Shown here: positions 7,825 to 14,934 of the stretch, piece by piece
Numbering within the stretch: position 1 is the first letter of the stretch
How the letters are laid out: each line of letters opens with the position of its first letter
Assembly: GCF_024808665.1 (NCBI RefSeq)
Contig: NZ_JANUBZ010000028.1
Coordinates: 1-15,766 of the forward strand
DNA: 15,766 bases
Source of the DNA: Mucilaginibacter empetricola
Lineage (GTDB): Bacteria > Bacteroidota > Bacteroidia > Sphingobacteriales > Sphingobacteriaceae
Direction: 5' to 3'
Program-made: the position numbers and the translations under genes
The notes under the pieces: generated by a model
Database searches by the model: none
What the model saw: only the letters and a program-made list of their open reading frames with translations
Told to the model about the DNA's origin: nothing

Positions 7825-9189
7825 ATGGATGTGTACGTTTTAGTTGCTGCAATAGTGATTCTTTTGATTGCCGTTGTTTTGTTTTTGAAAAAGCCCAAAG
7901 CTAACGGTATTTCTGCCGATGATTTTAATCGTTTAACAAACGAAAATAACCAGCTGAATATCGAGCTGGCCAAAGCACAGCAATATGCGCTGGGCATTAT
8001 TGCCGAAAAAGAAAGCATTACCAATTTATTAAAAGAAGAAAAAGGCCGCTTGCAGGATGAGCTGCTTTATGAACGCACACAATTGGCCGCTGCTAATCAA
8101 TCGTTAGAAAGTGCCCGGTCGTACTACAAATCTCAACAAGAAAAAATTCAGGAGCAAAAGATAGAGGTAGAACAGATCCGCGATAATTTTCAACGGGAAT
8201 TTCAGAATATCGCCAATAAACTGCTCGACGAAAAGTCAAAAAACTTTATCGAAACTAATCGCACCAACCTGGATATTTTGCTCAATCCCCTAAAGGAAAA
8301 CATCAAAGCCTTTGAAGAAAAGGTTGATAAGGTTTACAACATGGAAGCTGCCGAGCGCAACACGCTTAAAGGTGTTATTACCCAGCTGATGGATTTGAAC
8401 AAACAAATTAGCGATGAGGCACAAAACCTAACCAAAGCGCTGAAGGGCGACAACAAAAAACAAGGCAACTGGGGCGAGGTGATATTAGAAAAAGTTTTAG
8501 AACGGTCGGGCCTGGTAAAAGACAGGGAATACCGTTTGCAGGCAAGTTTGAGTGGATTAGACGGCAGTCGTTTGCAACCCGATGCCATTATTGATTTGCC
8601 GGATGATAAGCACCTGATCATCGATTCGAAAGTATCCCTGATTGCTTATGAACGTTTGGTAAATGCAGAAACTGGAGAAGAGCGTAAATTATATTCAAAA
8701 GCGCATGTGGAATCTATCCGCGCGCATGTGTTGAATCTGTCATCCAAAAACTATCACGATCTGTACCAGATCAATTCGCCTGATTTTGTGTTGCTTTTTG
8801 TGCCGATAGAATCGTCCTTCAGTTTTGCCGTTCAAATTGATGCCGAATTATTTAGCGATGCCTGGGACAAACGGGTGGTAATTGTAAGTCCGTCAACCCT
8901 GTTGGCAACGCTGCGCACCATAGCCAGTATCTGGAAACAGGAGCGCCAAAATCGTAATGTGTTGGAAATTGCCAGGTTGAGCGGCGCCATGTACGATAAA
9001 TTTGTTGGTTTTGTGGGCGATATGGAAAGCATCGGCAAAAACATTAAACTGAGCCAAAACGCATACGACAGCGCCATCAATAAACTGACAGACGGCAGTG
9101 GCAACCTCACTAAAACAGCCGAGAAAATAAAAAGTCTTGGAGCTAAAGCTAACAAGCAGATAGATCAAAAATATATTGGCGATGAATAG
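7825..9189 (+). CDS. rmuC: DNA recombination protein RmuC
   Basis: A 454-residue RmuC-family protein. RmuC limits inversions at short inverted repeats and carries a restriction-endonuclease-like domain; recent work links it to DNA handling at the membrane. A single membrane helix (about 3-21) is followed by a long charged coiled coil (about 35-140). The conserved nuclease-like part includes GNWGE at 214-218, QPDAIIDLP at 251-259 and LIIDSKVS at 264-271, fitting the PD-(D/E)xK arrangement. Length and order are normal. It has its own promoter and faces the GIY-YIG gene end to end with 12 bases between stops. Its presence beside many short inverted repeats is noteworthy but may be chance. Confidence 0.93.
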   Translation: MDVYVLVAAIVILLIAVVLFLKKPKANGISADDFNRLTNENNQLNIELAKAQQYALGIIAEKESITNLLKEEKGRLQDELLYERTQLAAANQSLESARSYYKSQQEKIQEQKIEVEQIRDNFQREFQNIANKLLDEKSKNFIETNRTNLDILLNPLKENIKAFEEKVDKVYNMEAAERNTLKGVITQLMDLNKQISDEAQNLTKALKGDNKKQGNWGEVILEKVLERSGLVKDREYRLQASLSGLDGSRLQPDAIIDLPDDKHLIIDSKVSLIAYERLVNAETGEERKLYSKAHVESIRAHVLNLSSKNYHDLYQINSPDFVLLFVPIESSFSFAVQIDAELFSDAWDKRVVIVSPSTLLATLRTIASIWKQERQNRNVLEIARLSGAMYDKFVGFVGDMESIGKNIKLSQNAYDSAINKLTDGSGNLTKTAEKIKSLGAKANKQIDQKYIGDE

Positions 9190-9201
9190 GTCAATTGCGG
9201 T

Positions 9202-9507
9202 TTAATCTTTAGTCAAATCATCATATAACTCGTTCCATTGCGGGTTGAGCGCATTGATTATTTGTATTTTATATTCCCGGTTTCCGCTTTTTATCACCTT
9301 TTCGGCGGCAATGGCTGCTTCAATAGTGGGGTAAAATGCATAATAAACCAGTTTGGCGCAATCATATTTTGCCGTAAAACTATTAGGGTAGGTTTTGCTT
9401 TTGTGATAAAAAACCCTTCGTACAACATCAGAAGTAACCCCGGTGTATAAAACACTATGTGACACATTAGTAGTAATATAAACGCAGCAACCTTTTTTAG
9501 AATCCAT
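9202..9507 (-). CDS. Single-domain GIY-YIG endonuclease-like protein
   Basis: About 101 residues, almost entirely one GIY-YIG domain of the short UvrC N-terminal-like type frequent in Bacteroidota. From the chosen ATG at 9507: CVYITTN (the GIY position as VYI), LYTGVT (the YIG position as YTG), the catalytic Arg in DVVRR, and the metal-binding Glu in AIAAEKVIKSG. I prefer this start because the 22 residues encoded upstream to 9573 are AT-rich and unlike the family, which begins just before the VYI strand. Function is unknown for the group; it could cut structured DNA. A complete family 1 palindromic repeat begins 72 bases upstream. Confidence 0.85.
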   Translation of the reverse strand: MDSKKGCCVYITTNVSHSVLYTGVTSDVVRRVFYHKSKTYPNSFTAKYDCAKLVYYAFYPTIEAAIAAEKVIKSGNREYKIQIINALNPQWNELYDDLTKD

Positions 9508-9578
9508 ATTGCAAAATAATAAAAAATTTTTAATTGATTTAACAATACGCAAGTTGGGGGTATGTCCTCTCAAACTAT

Positions 9579-9701
9579 GTCATTTCGAACGAGGGTACCG
9601 AGGAGAAAACTTTTACACCCAATATCATCGCCATGCACAGTTCGCTCTGTGTAGTTCTCATAGCAACTTGCAAAAGATTTCTCTCTATCGTTCGAAATGA
9701 C
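9579..9701. repeat. Complete copy of palindromic repeat family 1
   Basis: Perfect 14-base inverted arms (GTCATTTCGAACGA at 9579-9592, its complement at 9688-9701), with imperfect complementarity continuing inward (GAGGAGAAAACTTTT against AAAGATTTCTCTC). The centre (about 9615-9665) holds a smaller hairpin around CACAG/CTGTG. The right arm matches 1-37 and the left arm matches 15729-15766, so three copies touch this window. It lies between the GH79 and GIY-YIG genes. Confidence 0.85.
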
Positions 9702-9719
9702 AAGAGGGTATGTTGACTT

Positions 9720-11141
9720 CTATTTAACCAGTACCACCGCAGCGCTTCCGGCAGGAACATTCACCACAAACGATTTACCATTAATGGTTTTTTGCTCGGA
9801 CGATGCAGGGCTAAAGCTGCCATCGGCATTTACACCACTGCCCGCAAAGGAGGTGCCTGTGGTTGAGGTAATAGTTGGCGCCAGTAAACGATAAACCAAT
9901 ATGTTGTTAACTGTTTTATCTAGCTGAATAGTAAAAGAAAAACTTTCGGTGTCTTTGTTGATCAGCGTTACGGCATAACTACCGTCGGGATAACTACAGG
10001 CATGGGTGGTGCAATTATTAAAATCGCGCGGATTAAATATAGTTGCCGGGATAAGCTTACCGCCAACGGCACCATACCTAAAAGCCAGCATGGCATAATA
10101 TTCGGGCCGGGCGGTAACCTGGCCATTATCCATGGTGATGGGTGTATAAGCAAACCGAGCTGGTCCGCCGTGGAAGTTCACGCCTTGTCCGTTGTTTTCG
10201 GCTACGGTCCACATAAAATCAAGCGCCCATAATGCCGAGGCAAAAGTATCACTTACACCCGGCTTGCCGCCACCAAATACGCTATTGCACTCGGATATGC
10301 GGTACGGAATGCGATATTTTGCTGAAATATTGGAAAGCTGTACCAGATAACTGTCTAATCTTGGGTCGGCCGTTAAAATATTATTATAGTTAATAGATGC
10401 GTTTGAGGCGGGCCCTGTTGCGTAATAATGGCTATCAATTAAATGGATATTACCATGTTCGCTGCCGGCAAATGAGCTTACCCAACCCGGATTAAATGGG
10501 GTAACATCGGGCCCGGCAAAATGTACGTTGCTGGTAGCTTTTTTAACCGATGAAAAATAGTGGTTCCATTCTGTCTGGTATTTAGCAAAATTGTAATCGG
10601 GATCACGAAGCTTCAGCTTAAAAACATCGGGTTCATTGCCCGATTGTAAAACATATAAATTGCTTTTAAGCGTTTTATCAATATAAACTGCTTCTTTGGC
10701 TGCGGTGTCGGCATCAAACTTACCCAGGTTAAGACCAAAAATAACAGGCCAGCCAACAGCTTTAGAGAAAGCGGCTAAGTGATCAATATCGGTGGTGGTA
10801 AGTGAGTTTGCCGGGGTTGACGAATTGCGTTTATTGCCGGTCCAGGTGGTTTCATCGCTGCTGTCGCCGCCGATTCTTAAAACGCCGGTACCCAGGTTTT
10901 TTATCAACTGGATGAATACCGTATTGTTTTCGTTTAAAAAGTCTGGGTTTTCATCAAAGATGCCGGTTTCGTAGCTCAGGCCCTCAAAAGCGGGAGAAAC
11001 AGAATGCCCCGGTGTGCTGCCATTTACGTTTACTGTAATAGCAACCGCTTGCCCCGGTGGGGGTTTTATTTCTAAATCTCCTTTATTGCAACCGGTTAGG
11101 CTGATAGCCAATATTATTATGGCTAACCATTTTCTGTTCAT
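9720..11141 (-). CDS. GH79-like glycoside hydrolase lipoprotein
   Basis: A 473-residue predicted retaining glycosidase of clan GH-A, closest by eye to GH79 (heparanase / beta-glucuronidase). Start ATG at 11141 is preferred over TTG at 11153 because it gives a clean lipoprotein signal, MNRKWLAIIILAISLTGC, with a Leu-Thr-Gly-Cys lipobox. A long (beta/alpha)8 region follows: SGNEPD with Glu170 as the likely acid/base and RISECNS with Glu284 as the likely nucleophile; the ~114-residue spacing fits GH79. The C-terminal ~110 residues look like the beta-sandwich domain of this family. Likely anchored on the outer membrane and acting on a uronic-acid-containing glycan, but substrate is an inference. 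No polysaccharide-utilisation genes adjoin it. Confidence 0.82.
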   Translation of the reverse strand: MNRKWLAIIILAISLTGCNKGDLEIKPPPGQAVAITVNVNGSTPGHSVSPAFEGLSYETGIFDENPDFLNENNTVFIQLIKNLGTGVLRIGGDSSDETTWTGNKRNSSTPANSLTTTDIDHLAAFSKAVGWPVIFGLNLGKFDADTAAKEAVYIDKTLKSNLYVLQSGNEPDVFKLKLRDPDYNFAKYQTEWNHYFSSVKKATSNVHFAGPDVTPFNPGWVSSFAGSEHGNIHLIDSHYYATGPASNASINYNNILTADPRLDSYLVQLSNISAKYRIPYRISECNSVFGGGKPGVSDTFASALWALDFMWTVAENNGQGVNFHGGPARFAYTPITMDNGQVTARPEYYAMLAFRYGAVGGKLIPATIFNPRDFNNCTTHACSYPDGSYAVTLINKDTESFSFTIQLDKTVNNILVYRLLAPTITSTTGTSFAGSGVNADGSFSPASSEQKTINGKSFVVNVPAGSAAVVLVK

Positions 11142-11330
11142 TGTTCGGGCCAATAACTATGGAGGGCCATAGTGTGCTAATTATCAATAATTTAAACTGA
11201 AGTGCAAAGTTGCAAAAAATTTAAATCATCTAACGTTAGCAAATTGTTAAGTCATCCTTTTTTTGACGTTAAAATTGCGGTTCAGGGCGCCATAAACGTT
11301 AAAAAGTGAGCACAACAGTCGGTCCGGGTT

Positions 11331-11894
11331 TTAGCTTGCCATGCTAAGCTCTGTGCTGGTCAATTTGTTTACCATATCTTTTAGCAGCGTACGGGCACGG
11401 TGCAGCGTAGTGCGCGATAACAATTCGCTCATACCCAGCCTGCTGCCAATTTCCTGGTGCGAGTAGCCCTCAATGGCATACAAGTTAAATACAGAACGGT
11501 AAGTTTGTGGCAGTTTCTGAATCATTTTTAACAGATCCTTAACTTCCAAACCATGTGCATTGTATCCTGTGCTAAAAGCGCTGTTACTTTCAGGAAACTC
11601 TTCAACCAAAACAATTGATTTTTGCTTGCGGTAACGGGAAATGGCACAGTGCACCATAATGCGGCGAATCCAGCCTTCTAAATTTCCCTCGCCACGGTAT
11701 TTGTGGGCATTGTTAAACATTTTTATAAAACCCTCCTGTAAAATATCCTGGGCTTCGTCTTTATCATGGGCGTAACGCATACAAACGGCCAGCATTCTGG
11801 GCGCTAAGGTTTTGTATAAAAGCTCCTGTTGTTTCCGATCGTTTTTCAGGCAGCCTTCCCACATTTCGGCTAAACGGGTGTCGTTGGTAATCAT
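11331..11894 (-). CDS. ECF-type RNA polymerase sigma factor
   Basis: A 187-residue sigma-70 family ECF factor. Region 2 spans about residues 20-90 and includes DKDEAQDILQEGFIKMF and EGWIRRIMVHCAI; region 4 at about 125-175 has LPQTYRSVFNLYAIEGYSHQEIG with a helix-turn-helix ending in RLGMSELLSRTTLHRART. The more usual Bacteroidota sequence there is GMSEGTSRSQLARAR, so the recognition helix is somewhat divergent. I chose ATG at 11894 rather than the GTG at 11960, whose extra 22 residues are not family-like. No FecR-type or zinc-binding anti-sigma gene is adjacent. It lies 190 bases upstream of the GH79 gene on the same strand; co-transcription is possible but unproven. Confidence 0.9.
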   Translation of the reverse strand: MITNDTRLAEMWEGCLKNDRKQQELLYKTLAPRMLAVCMRYAHDKDEAQDILQEGFIKMFNNAHKYRGEGNLEGWIRRIMVHCAISRYRKQKSIVLVEEFPESNSAFSTGYNAHGLEVKDLLKMIQKLPQTYRSVFNLYAIEGYSHQEIGSRLGMSELLSRTTLHRARTLLKDMVNKLTSTELSMAS

Positions 11895-11984
11895 GTTGTT
11901 GTGTTTTGTATCCCTATGCCAATATTGATACCCATATTTTAACACATTGATTTTCAGCACAATAAATTTTTAGCCATCTACGAA

Positions 11985-12027
11985 ACTGTTCGTTTCCGAA
12001 CGGTTGGTGATACAAAGGCGAACGGTT
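11985..12027. promoter_or_regulatory. Triple CGAACGGTT-type motif upstream of the sigma factor gene
   Basis: CGAACGGTT occurs at 11997-12005 and again at 12019-12027. A near-complement, AACTGTTCG, sits at 11985-11993 and forms an imperfect palindrome with the first copy around a TTTC centre. The set lies about 90-130 bases upstream of the sigma ATG. It could be an operator; no function can be assigned. Confidence 0.3.
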
Positions 12028-12123
12028 TTAGGGGGAGAGAGACCATAAATAAGGTGATTAGGTATAATCGTATCCAAAATTAAATTTGGTTAAACCCTTA
12101 CTTTGGCTGGGTAAAGTTAACTT

Positions 12124-12430
12124 AAAGAAACACAAAAGTGTAAAGAGAATTACCGGCAGATCGCTACTGTCTACACTTTCTTAGTCATCAAAAACTAACG
12201 TATTGCAGTGTTACGTCACTGCAGGTTGTATGATAATCCAAAAATCATAAGCACCTGGCAAAGCTGTACCGGGGTGAACTCAAATAGAGGGATCGATTAA
12301 CAGATATACGAAAGTACGGCATGCTTGATGCGCCCGGTATTGTATTACCTGTACATTAGCGTAATGCAGCCTCCGACGGTTACAAGCCCGTGTAAATGCA
12401 GAGTACACTAATTAATCCAATTGATTAACT
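12124..12430 (+). ncRNA. Stem-loop-rich noncoding stretch before the IS1595 transposase
   Basis: The 566-base gap 11895-12460 has no credible gene. Its second half contains successive stem-loops: a long one (12125-12182: AAGAAA plus AGTGTA against TACACTTTCTT, with inner GGCAG/CTGTC), a perfect TGCAGTG/CACTGCA (12204-12223), CAGGT..TATGAT against ATCATA..ACCTG (12222-12257), GTGTA/TACAC (12390-12408) and TTAATC/GATTAA (12412-12428). TGCA-TTACG near 12204 could also pair with CGTAATGCA near 12370, enclosing the middle. It may be a structured leader of the transposase, an insertion-sequence end, or a separate RNA. Strand is assumed from the transposase; I recognise no known RNA family. Confidence 0.3.
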
Positions 12431-12460
12431 TTAAGTAGTTATTCAGTAATACAATCCCCT

Positions 12461-13393
12461 ATGTTTGCCAATACAGAATTTAAAACGATTATCGATGTTG
12501 TTACCCGCTTTCCTACAGAGAAAGCATGTCATCAGTATTTAGCCTCACGCCGTTGGAGCGATGGTCTTATGGTTTGTCCTCATAACGATTGCGGGCACGA
12601 ACAGGCTTATGTTTACAAAGACGGTATACGCTACAAGTGCAAAAAGTGTAAGCTCGTATATACGGCTAAAACAGGCACATTTATGGAAGCTAGCAAATTA
12701 CCTACCATTAAATGGTTTTTATCCATTTACCTGTTCATGCATAAGAAAGGTATAAGCAGTATTCAGTTGAGTAAAGATATTGGCTGCCAGCAAAAAACAG
12801 CCTGGTTTATCTTATGCAGGTTGAGGCTTGCACTGGGTAATGAAACAAAAGAACAACTGGATGGCGTCGTAGAGATTGACGAAACATTTGTCGGTGGCGC
12901 AGCAAGATTTAAACATCGAAATAAGCGGCCAAAGTATTTAAAGGAGCAAGGGAGAGATTTACCCGATAAAACGCCCGTAATGGGCTTCTTGCAGCGTGGT
13001 GGCAAGTTAAGGGCTATGGTATTACCAAATGTTACTTCTGATGTCTTATATCATGCCGTAAGGAAAAATATAAAAGAGAAATCAACCGTGATGACAGATG
13101 GTTACCGGGGGTATTCAGGATTTGATTATTTATACGATTGCAAAAGCATAGATCACGGCAAAGGCTTCTACGGTGATGGAGAAATACACACCAATACTAT
13201 TGAAGGATTTTGGAGCCAGTTCAAAAAAGGCATAAAAGGTGTTTATCATAAAACAACGCCAAAACACCTGCAAAAATATGTGGATGAGTTTGTATTTAGA
13301 TATAATTACCGAACCCTTGCAGTACAGCCGCAATTCGATTGCGTCATAGCAAATATGAAATGTAGGTTAAAGTATAAAGACCTAGTAGCCTAA
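12461..13393 (+). CDS. IS1595-family (ISXO2-like) transposase
   Basis: A 310-residue transposase of the IS1595 family. An N-terminal zinc ribbon has Cys39, Cys44, Cys60 and Cys63. A helix-turn-helix-like part (about 83-125, with GISSIQLSKDIGCQQKTAW) precedes the ISXO2-like RNase H-fold catalytic domain: VVEIDETFVGG with Asp140, MTDGYRGY with Asp213, and HTNTIEGFWSQFKKGIKG with Asn245/Glu248 at the third position, then DEFVFRYNYR. The ORF is intact and of normal length, so it may be active. I could not find convincing terminal inverted repeats or a target duplication within the window, so the element's ends are not set; a few IS1595 groups carry passenger genes, so some downstream genes could belong to it. 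Confidence 0.92.
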   Translation: MFANTEFKTIIDVVTRFPTEKACHQYLASRRWSDGLMVCPHNDCGHEQAYVYKDGIRYKCKKCKLVYTAKTGTFMEASKLPTIKWFLSIYLFMHKKGISSIQLSKDIGCQQKTAWFILCRLRLALGNETKEQLDGVVEIDETFVGGAARFKHRNKRPKYLKEQGRDLPDKTPVMGFLQRGGKLRAMVLPNVTSDVLYHAVRKNIKEKSTVMTDGYRGYSGFDYLYDCKSIDHGKGFYGDGEIHTNTIEGFWSQFKKGIKGVYHKTTPKHLQKYVDEFVFRYNYRTLAVQPQFDCVIANMKCRLKYKDLVA

Positions 13394-13457
13394 TATGAAT
13401 TTTGCCTTTTTGATTTATTGGTGTAGCTTTGTATTAGCGACGTAATTTTCAAACATC

Positions 13458-13610
13458 ATGGACAAAAAGGATAACAAGGATCAAGCTTGCGCCCCCGTGC
13501 ATAAGCCTGAGCAAACACCGCCACCCAAACAAAGTAGTGGTGATAAGTCATTTGATGATGCAATAGACAGGATGTTAAAGAAGCCAGTTTATACAGCACC
13601 AACGAAATAA
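13458..13610 (+). CDS. Small hydrophilic protein of 50 residues, unknown function
   Basis: ATG at 13458 opens a 50-codon frame ending in TAA at 13610. The product is charged and Pro-rich: MDKKDNKDQACAPVHKPEQT, then PPPKQSSGDKSFDDAIDRML, then KKPVYTAPTK. There is no membrane segment; the middle looks disordered and FDDAIDRMLKK could form an amphipathic helix. A strong intrinsic terminator begins 21 bases after the stop, and the gene starts 65 bases after the transposase stop, which supports a real expressed small gene. No family recognised. It could be a passenger of the insertion element or the tail of an older locus. Confidence 0.55.
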   Translation: MDKKDNKDQACAPVHKPEQTPPPKQSSGDKSFDDAIDRMLKKPVYTAPTK

Positions 13611-13630
13611 TCAACAAAAGTCATTAACCG

Positions 13631-13660
13631 GCCAGTAATCAAAAGTTACTGGCTTTTTTT
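13631..13660 (+). terminator. Intrinsic terminator after the 50-residue gene
   Basis: Perfect eight-base stem GCCAGTAA (13631-13638) with TTACTGGC (13646-13653), seven-base loop, followed at once by seven Ts. Only the plus strand carries the T run, so it ends plus-strand transcription before the convergent operon. Confidence 0.88.
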
Positions 13661-13701
13661 ATTTACTGCCATGTGGATAATCCGTTATTTAGCTAAAATG
13701 T

Positions 13702-14319
13702 CTAATGTTTATGGTACTTCTCCACGGGTAATGTTTTTTGACTTTGTAGGTGGTTTATCTGTGATTTTATGCTGTCTAAGCCTGTTGATAACAATCTTAC
13801 ATTTTTGTTTAACTCGGTCATCTTAGGTTCAGGTTTCAGATATGATTGTATTGAATAAAACGCAGCTAGGCCAGCTATTAATATTGTAATAGCCGTACCC
13901 CATAATTGAATTTTGTAGTTAAGCAAAGACGCTTCATTTACGGTTTTATAGGATTTATTTAATTCGAGTTGTGCTTGAGTGTATTCGTATTGCTCTAAAT
14001 AATCTAACCCAGTTGAAGTAATATAAAAATTAGCGGATATTTCATCAAACCATAATGGTTTTTCGACGTTGTAAGCCCAAACTATCCATTTATCATCTAT
14101 CAAATCAGAGATAATAAAGCCCCTTTCTGTCGTTAAATCGCTAATAAATAATTGAACTGGTCTTATGTCTCTATCGTGTTTCAGCCTGTTTTCATTGTCC
14201 GTTCCTGTTAGTAACGGTTTTTCAAAGTGATTTATCAAAAACGATGAAATACTGATTGTCCTTCCAATACCTTCCTTGCTAAGTATTTCAAGTAATTGGA
14301 TGTGTAGTGGTTTTTCCAT
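13702..14319 (-). CDS. Winged-helix-like protein with one membrane segment, unknown function
   Basis: A 205-residue protein I do not recognise. Residues 1-112 look like a winged-helix fold: helices at about 5-32 (IQLLEILSKEGIGRTISISS), a middle strand/helix part, and a closing ANFYITSTGLDYLEQYE typical of the last helix of such domains. A charged linker precedes one clear membrane helix at about 137-160 (IQLWGTAITILIAGLAAFYS), then a hydrophilic tail with a possible short coiled coil (about 168-193). A cytoplasmic sensor or DNA-binding-like domain tethered to the membrane is a fair reading of the layout. Second gene of an operon, 27 bases after the four-helix membrane gene. AT-rich compared with the core genes to the left. 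Confidence 0.75.
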   Translation of the reverse strand: MEKPLHIQLLEILSKEGIGRTISISSFLINHFEKPLLTGTDNENRLKHDRDIRPVQLFISDLTTERGFIISDLIDDKWIVWAYNVEKPLWFDEISANFYITSTGLDYLEQYEYTQAQLELNKSYKTVNEASLLNYKIQLWGTAITILIAGLAAFYSIQSYLKPEPKMTELNKNVRLLSTGLDSIKSQINHLQSQKTLPVEKYHKH

Positions 14320-14346
14320 GCGGTTTAATTGGTTAGGTTAAAAATA

Positions 14347-14694
14347 TTAAACTTTTTTCTTTTTAGATATGATGTTGGACATATCCAAAGCGTAAGAAAC
14401 ATTTAAAATTCCCATTATTACTGCCGCTGTTAATATCAACCCTTTATGATCGTTTGGGCTAGGCGGCATAATTAGCATACTGTAAAACAGGGCACCGGTA
14501 ACTATTGTGGTAATACCGCTATATAGTTCAGCTTGATGGGAAGTTAACTGTATAGCCTGATGATATTTTTTGATACTTATCGTTACTATAAAGCTGAGCA
14601 CGTAGATCGTGTAAGTAACTACTGGATTTGCAATAAAGAAGAGAAAAAGCGCAAGGATTATCCCTACACCAACAATTGTTATTAGTCGCTTCAT
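14347..14694 (-). CDS. Small four-helix membrane protein, unknown function
   Basis: A 115-residue, strongly hydrophobic protein with probable membrane helices at about 4-20, 22-41, 57-76 and 86-103, and a Lys-rich end (SKKKKV). No catalytic motif or known family is visible. It is the first gene of a two-gene minus-strand operon with the winged-helix-like protein. Its start codon is only three bases from a 13-base sequence (CTCGAATTACGAC on the minus strand) that also opens the structured element upstream, so its expression is probably controlled by that leader. It could be a toxin-like or channel-like component, but nothing in the sequence decides this. Confidence 0.72.
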   Translation of the reverse strand: MKRLITIVGVGIILALFLFFIANPVVTYTIYVLSFIVTISIKKYHQAIQLTSHQAELYSGITTIVTGALFYSMLIMPPSPNDHKGLILTAAVIMGILNVSYALDMSNIISKKKKV

Positions 14695-14697
14695 AAT

Positions 14698-14844
14698 GTC
14701 GTAATTCGAGTAAAAAGTATGGCGTAACTGATATTATCCTCAGCTACTCAGGGTTACGACGCCCTCCACGCATAAAGATACAGTCACGCCATGACGGCGT
14801 ACTATTATCTTCATATTGCGTGGTGCTAAAAGTCGTAATTCGAG
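14698..14844 (-). ncRNA. Structured leader element A upstream of the membrane operon
   Basis: Read on the minus strand: CTCGAATTACGAC (14844-14832); a nested hairpin with CCACGCA/TGCGTGG (14823-14817 with 14772-14766), AAGATA/TATCTT inside, and ACGCC/GGCGT at its tip (14800-14796 with 14790-14786); a short hairpin AGGG/CCCT whose loop carries GTCGTAA, complementary to the opening TTACGAC; conserved GAGTAGC (14749-14743); then a strand (14734-14719) that can pair over 12 contiguous bases with 14792-14781, followed by ATACTTTTTA. The tip hairpin and this last helix exclude each other. It ends in a second CTCGAATTACGAC three bases before the membrane gene's ATG. Shares order and spacing with element B. 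Family unknown. Confidence 0.5.
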
Positions 14845-14884
14845 CAGCAATAAAAATTTAGTACAATATTTTGTTATCCTGCTA

Positions 14885-14914
14885 TAAAGATAGGGATTAC
14901 TTTAATATTCCAAA
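14885..14914 (-). promoter_or_regulatory. Possible promoter for element A and the membrane operon
   Basis: On the minus strand TTTG (14914-14911) is followed after 18 bases by TATCTTTA (14892-14885), seven of eight consensus -7 positions. Transcription would start near 14878, about 34 bases before element A. Confidence 0.4.
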
Positions 14915-14934
14915 TAAGGGATTTTTAAGAAAAT

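Noticed and set aside
9508..9573. Twenty-two-residue N-terminal extension of the GIY-YIG protein
   Set aside because: The added sequence is unlike family members, and the internal ATG sits just before the conserved first strand.
12124..12430. tmRNA, RNase P RNA or TnpB/IscB-type guide RNA
   Set aside because: No tag reading frame or tRNA-like end, no recognised core motif, and no TnpB/IscB gene in the window.
12009..13437. ATACAAAG near 12010 and its complement near 13430 as IS1595 terminal repeats
   Set aside because: Only eight bases match, the match does not extend, and no flanking duplication is seen; chance is likely in AT-rich DNA.
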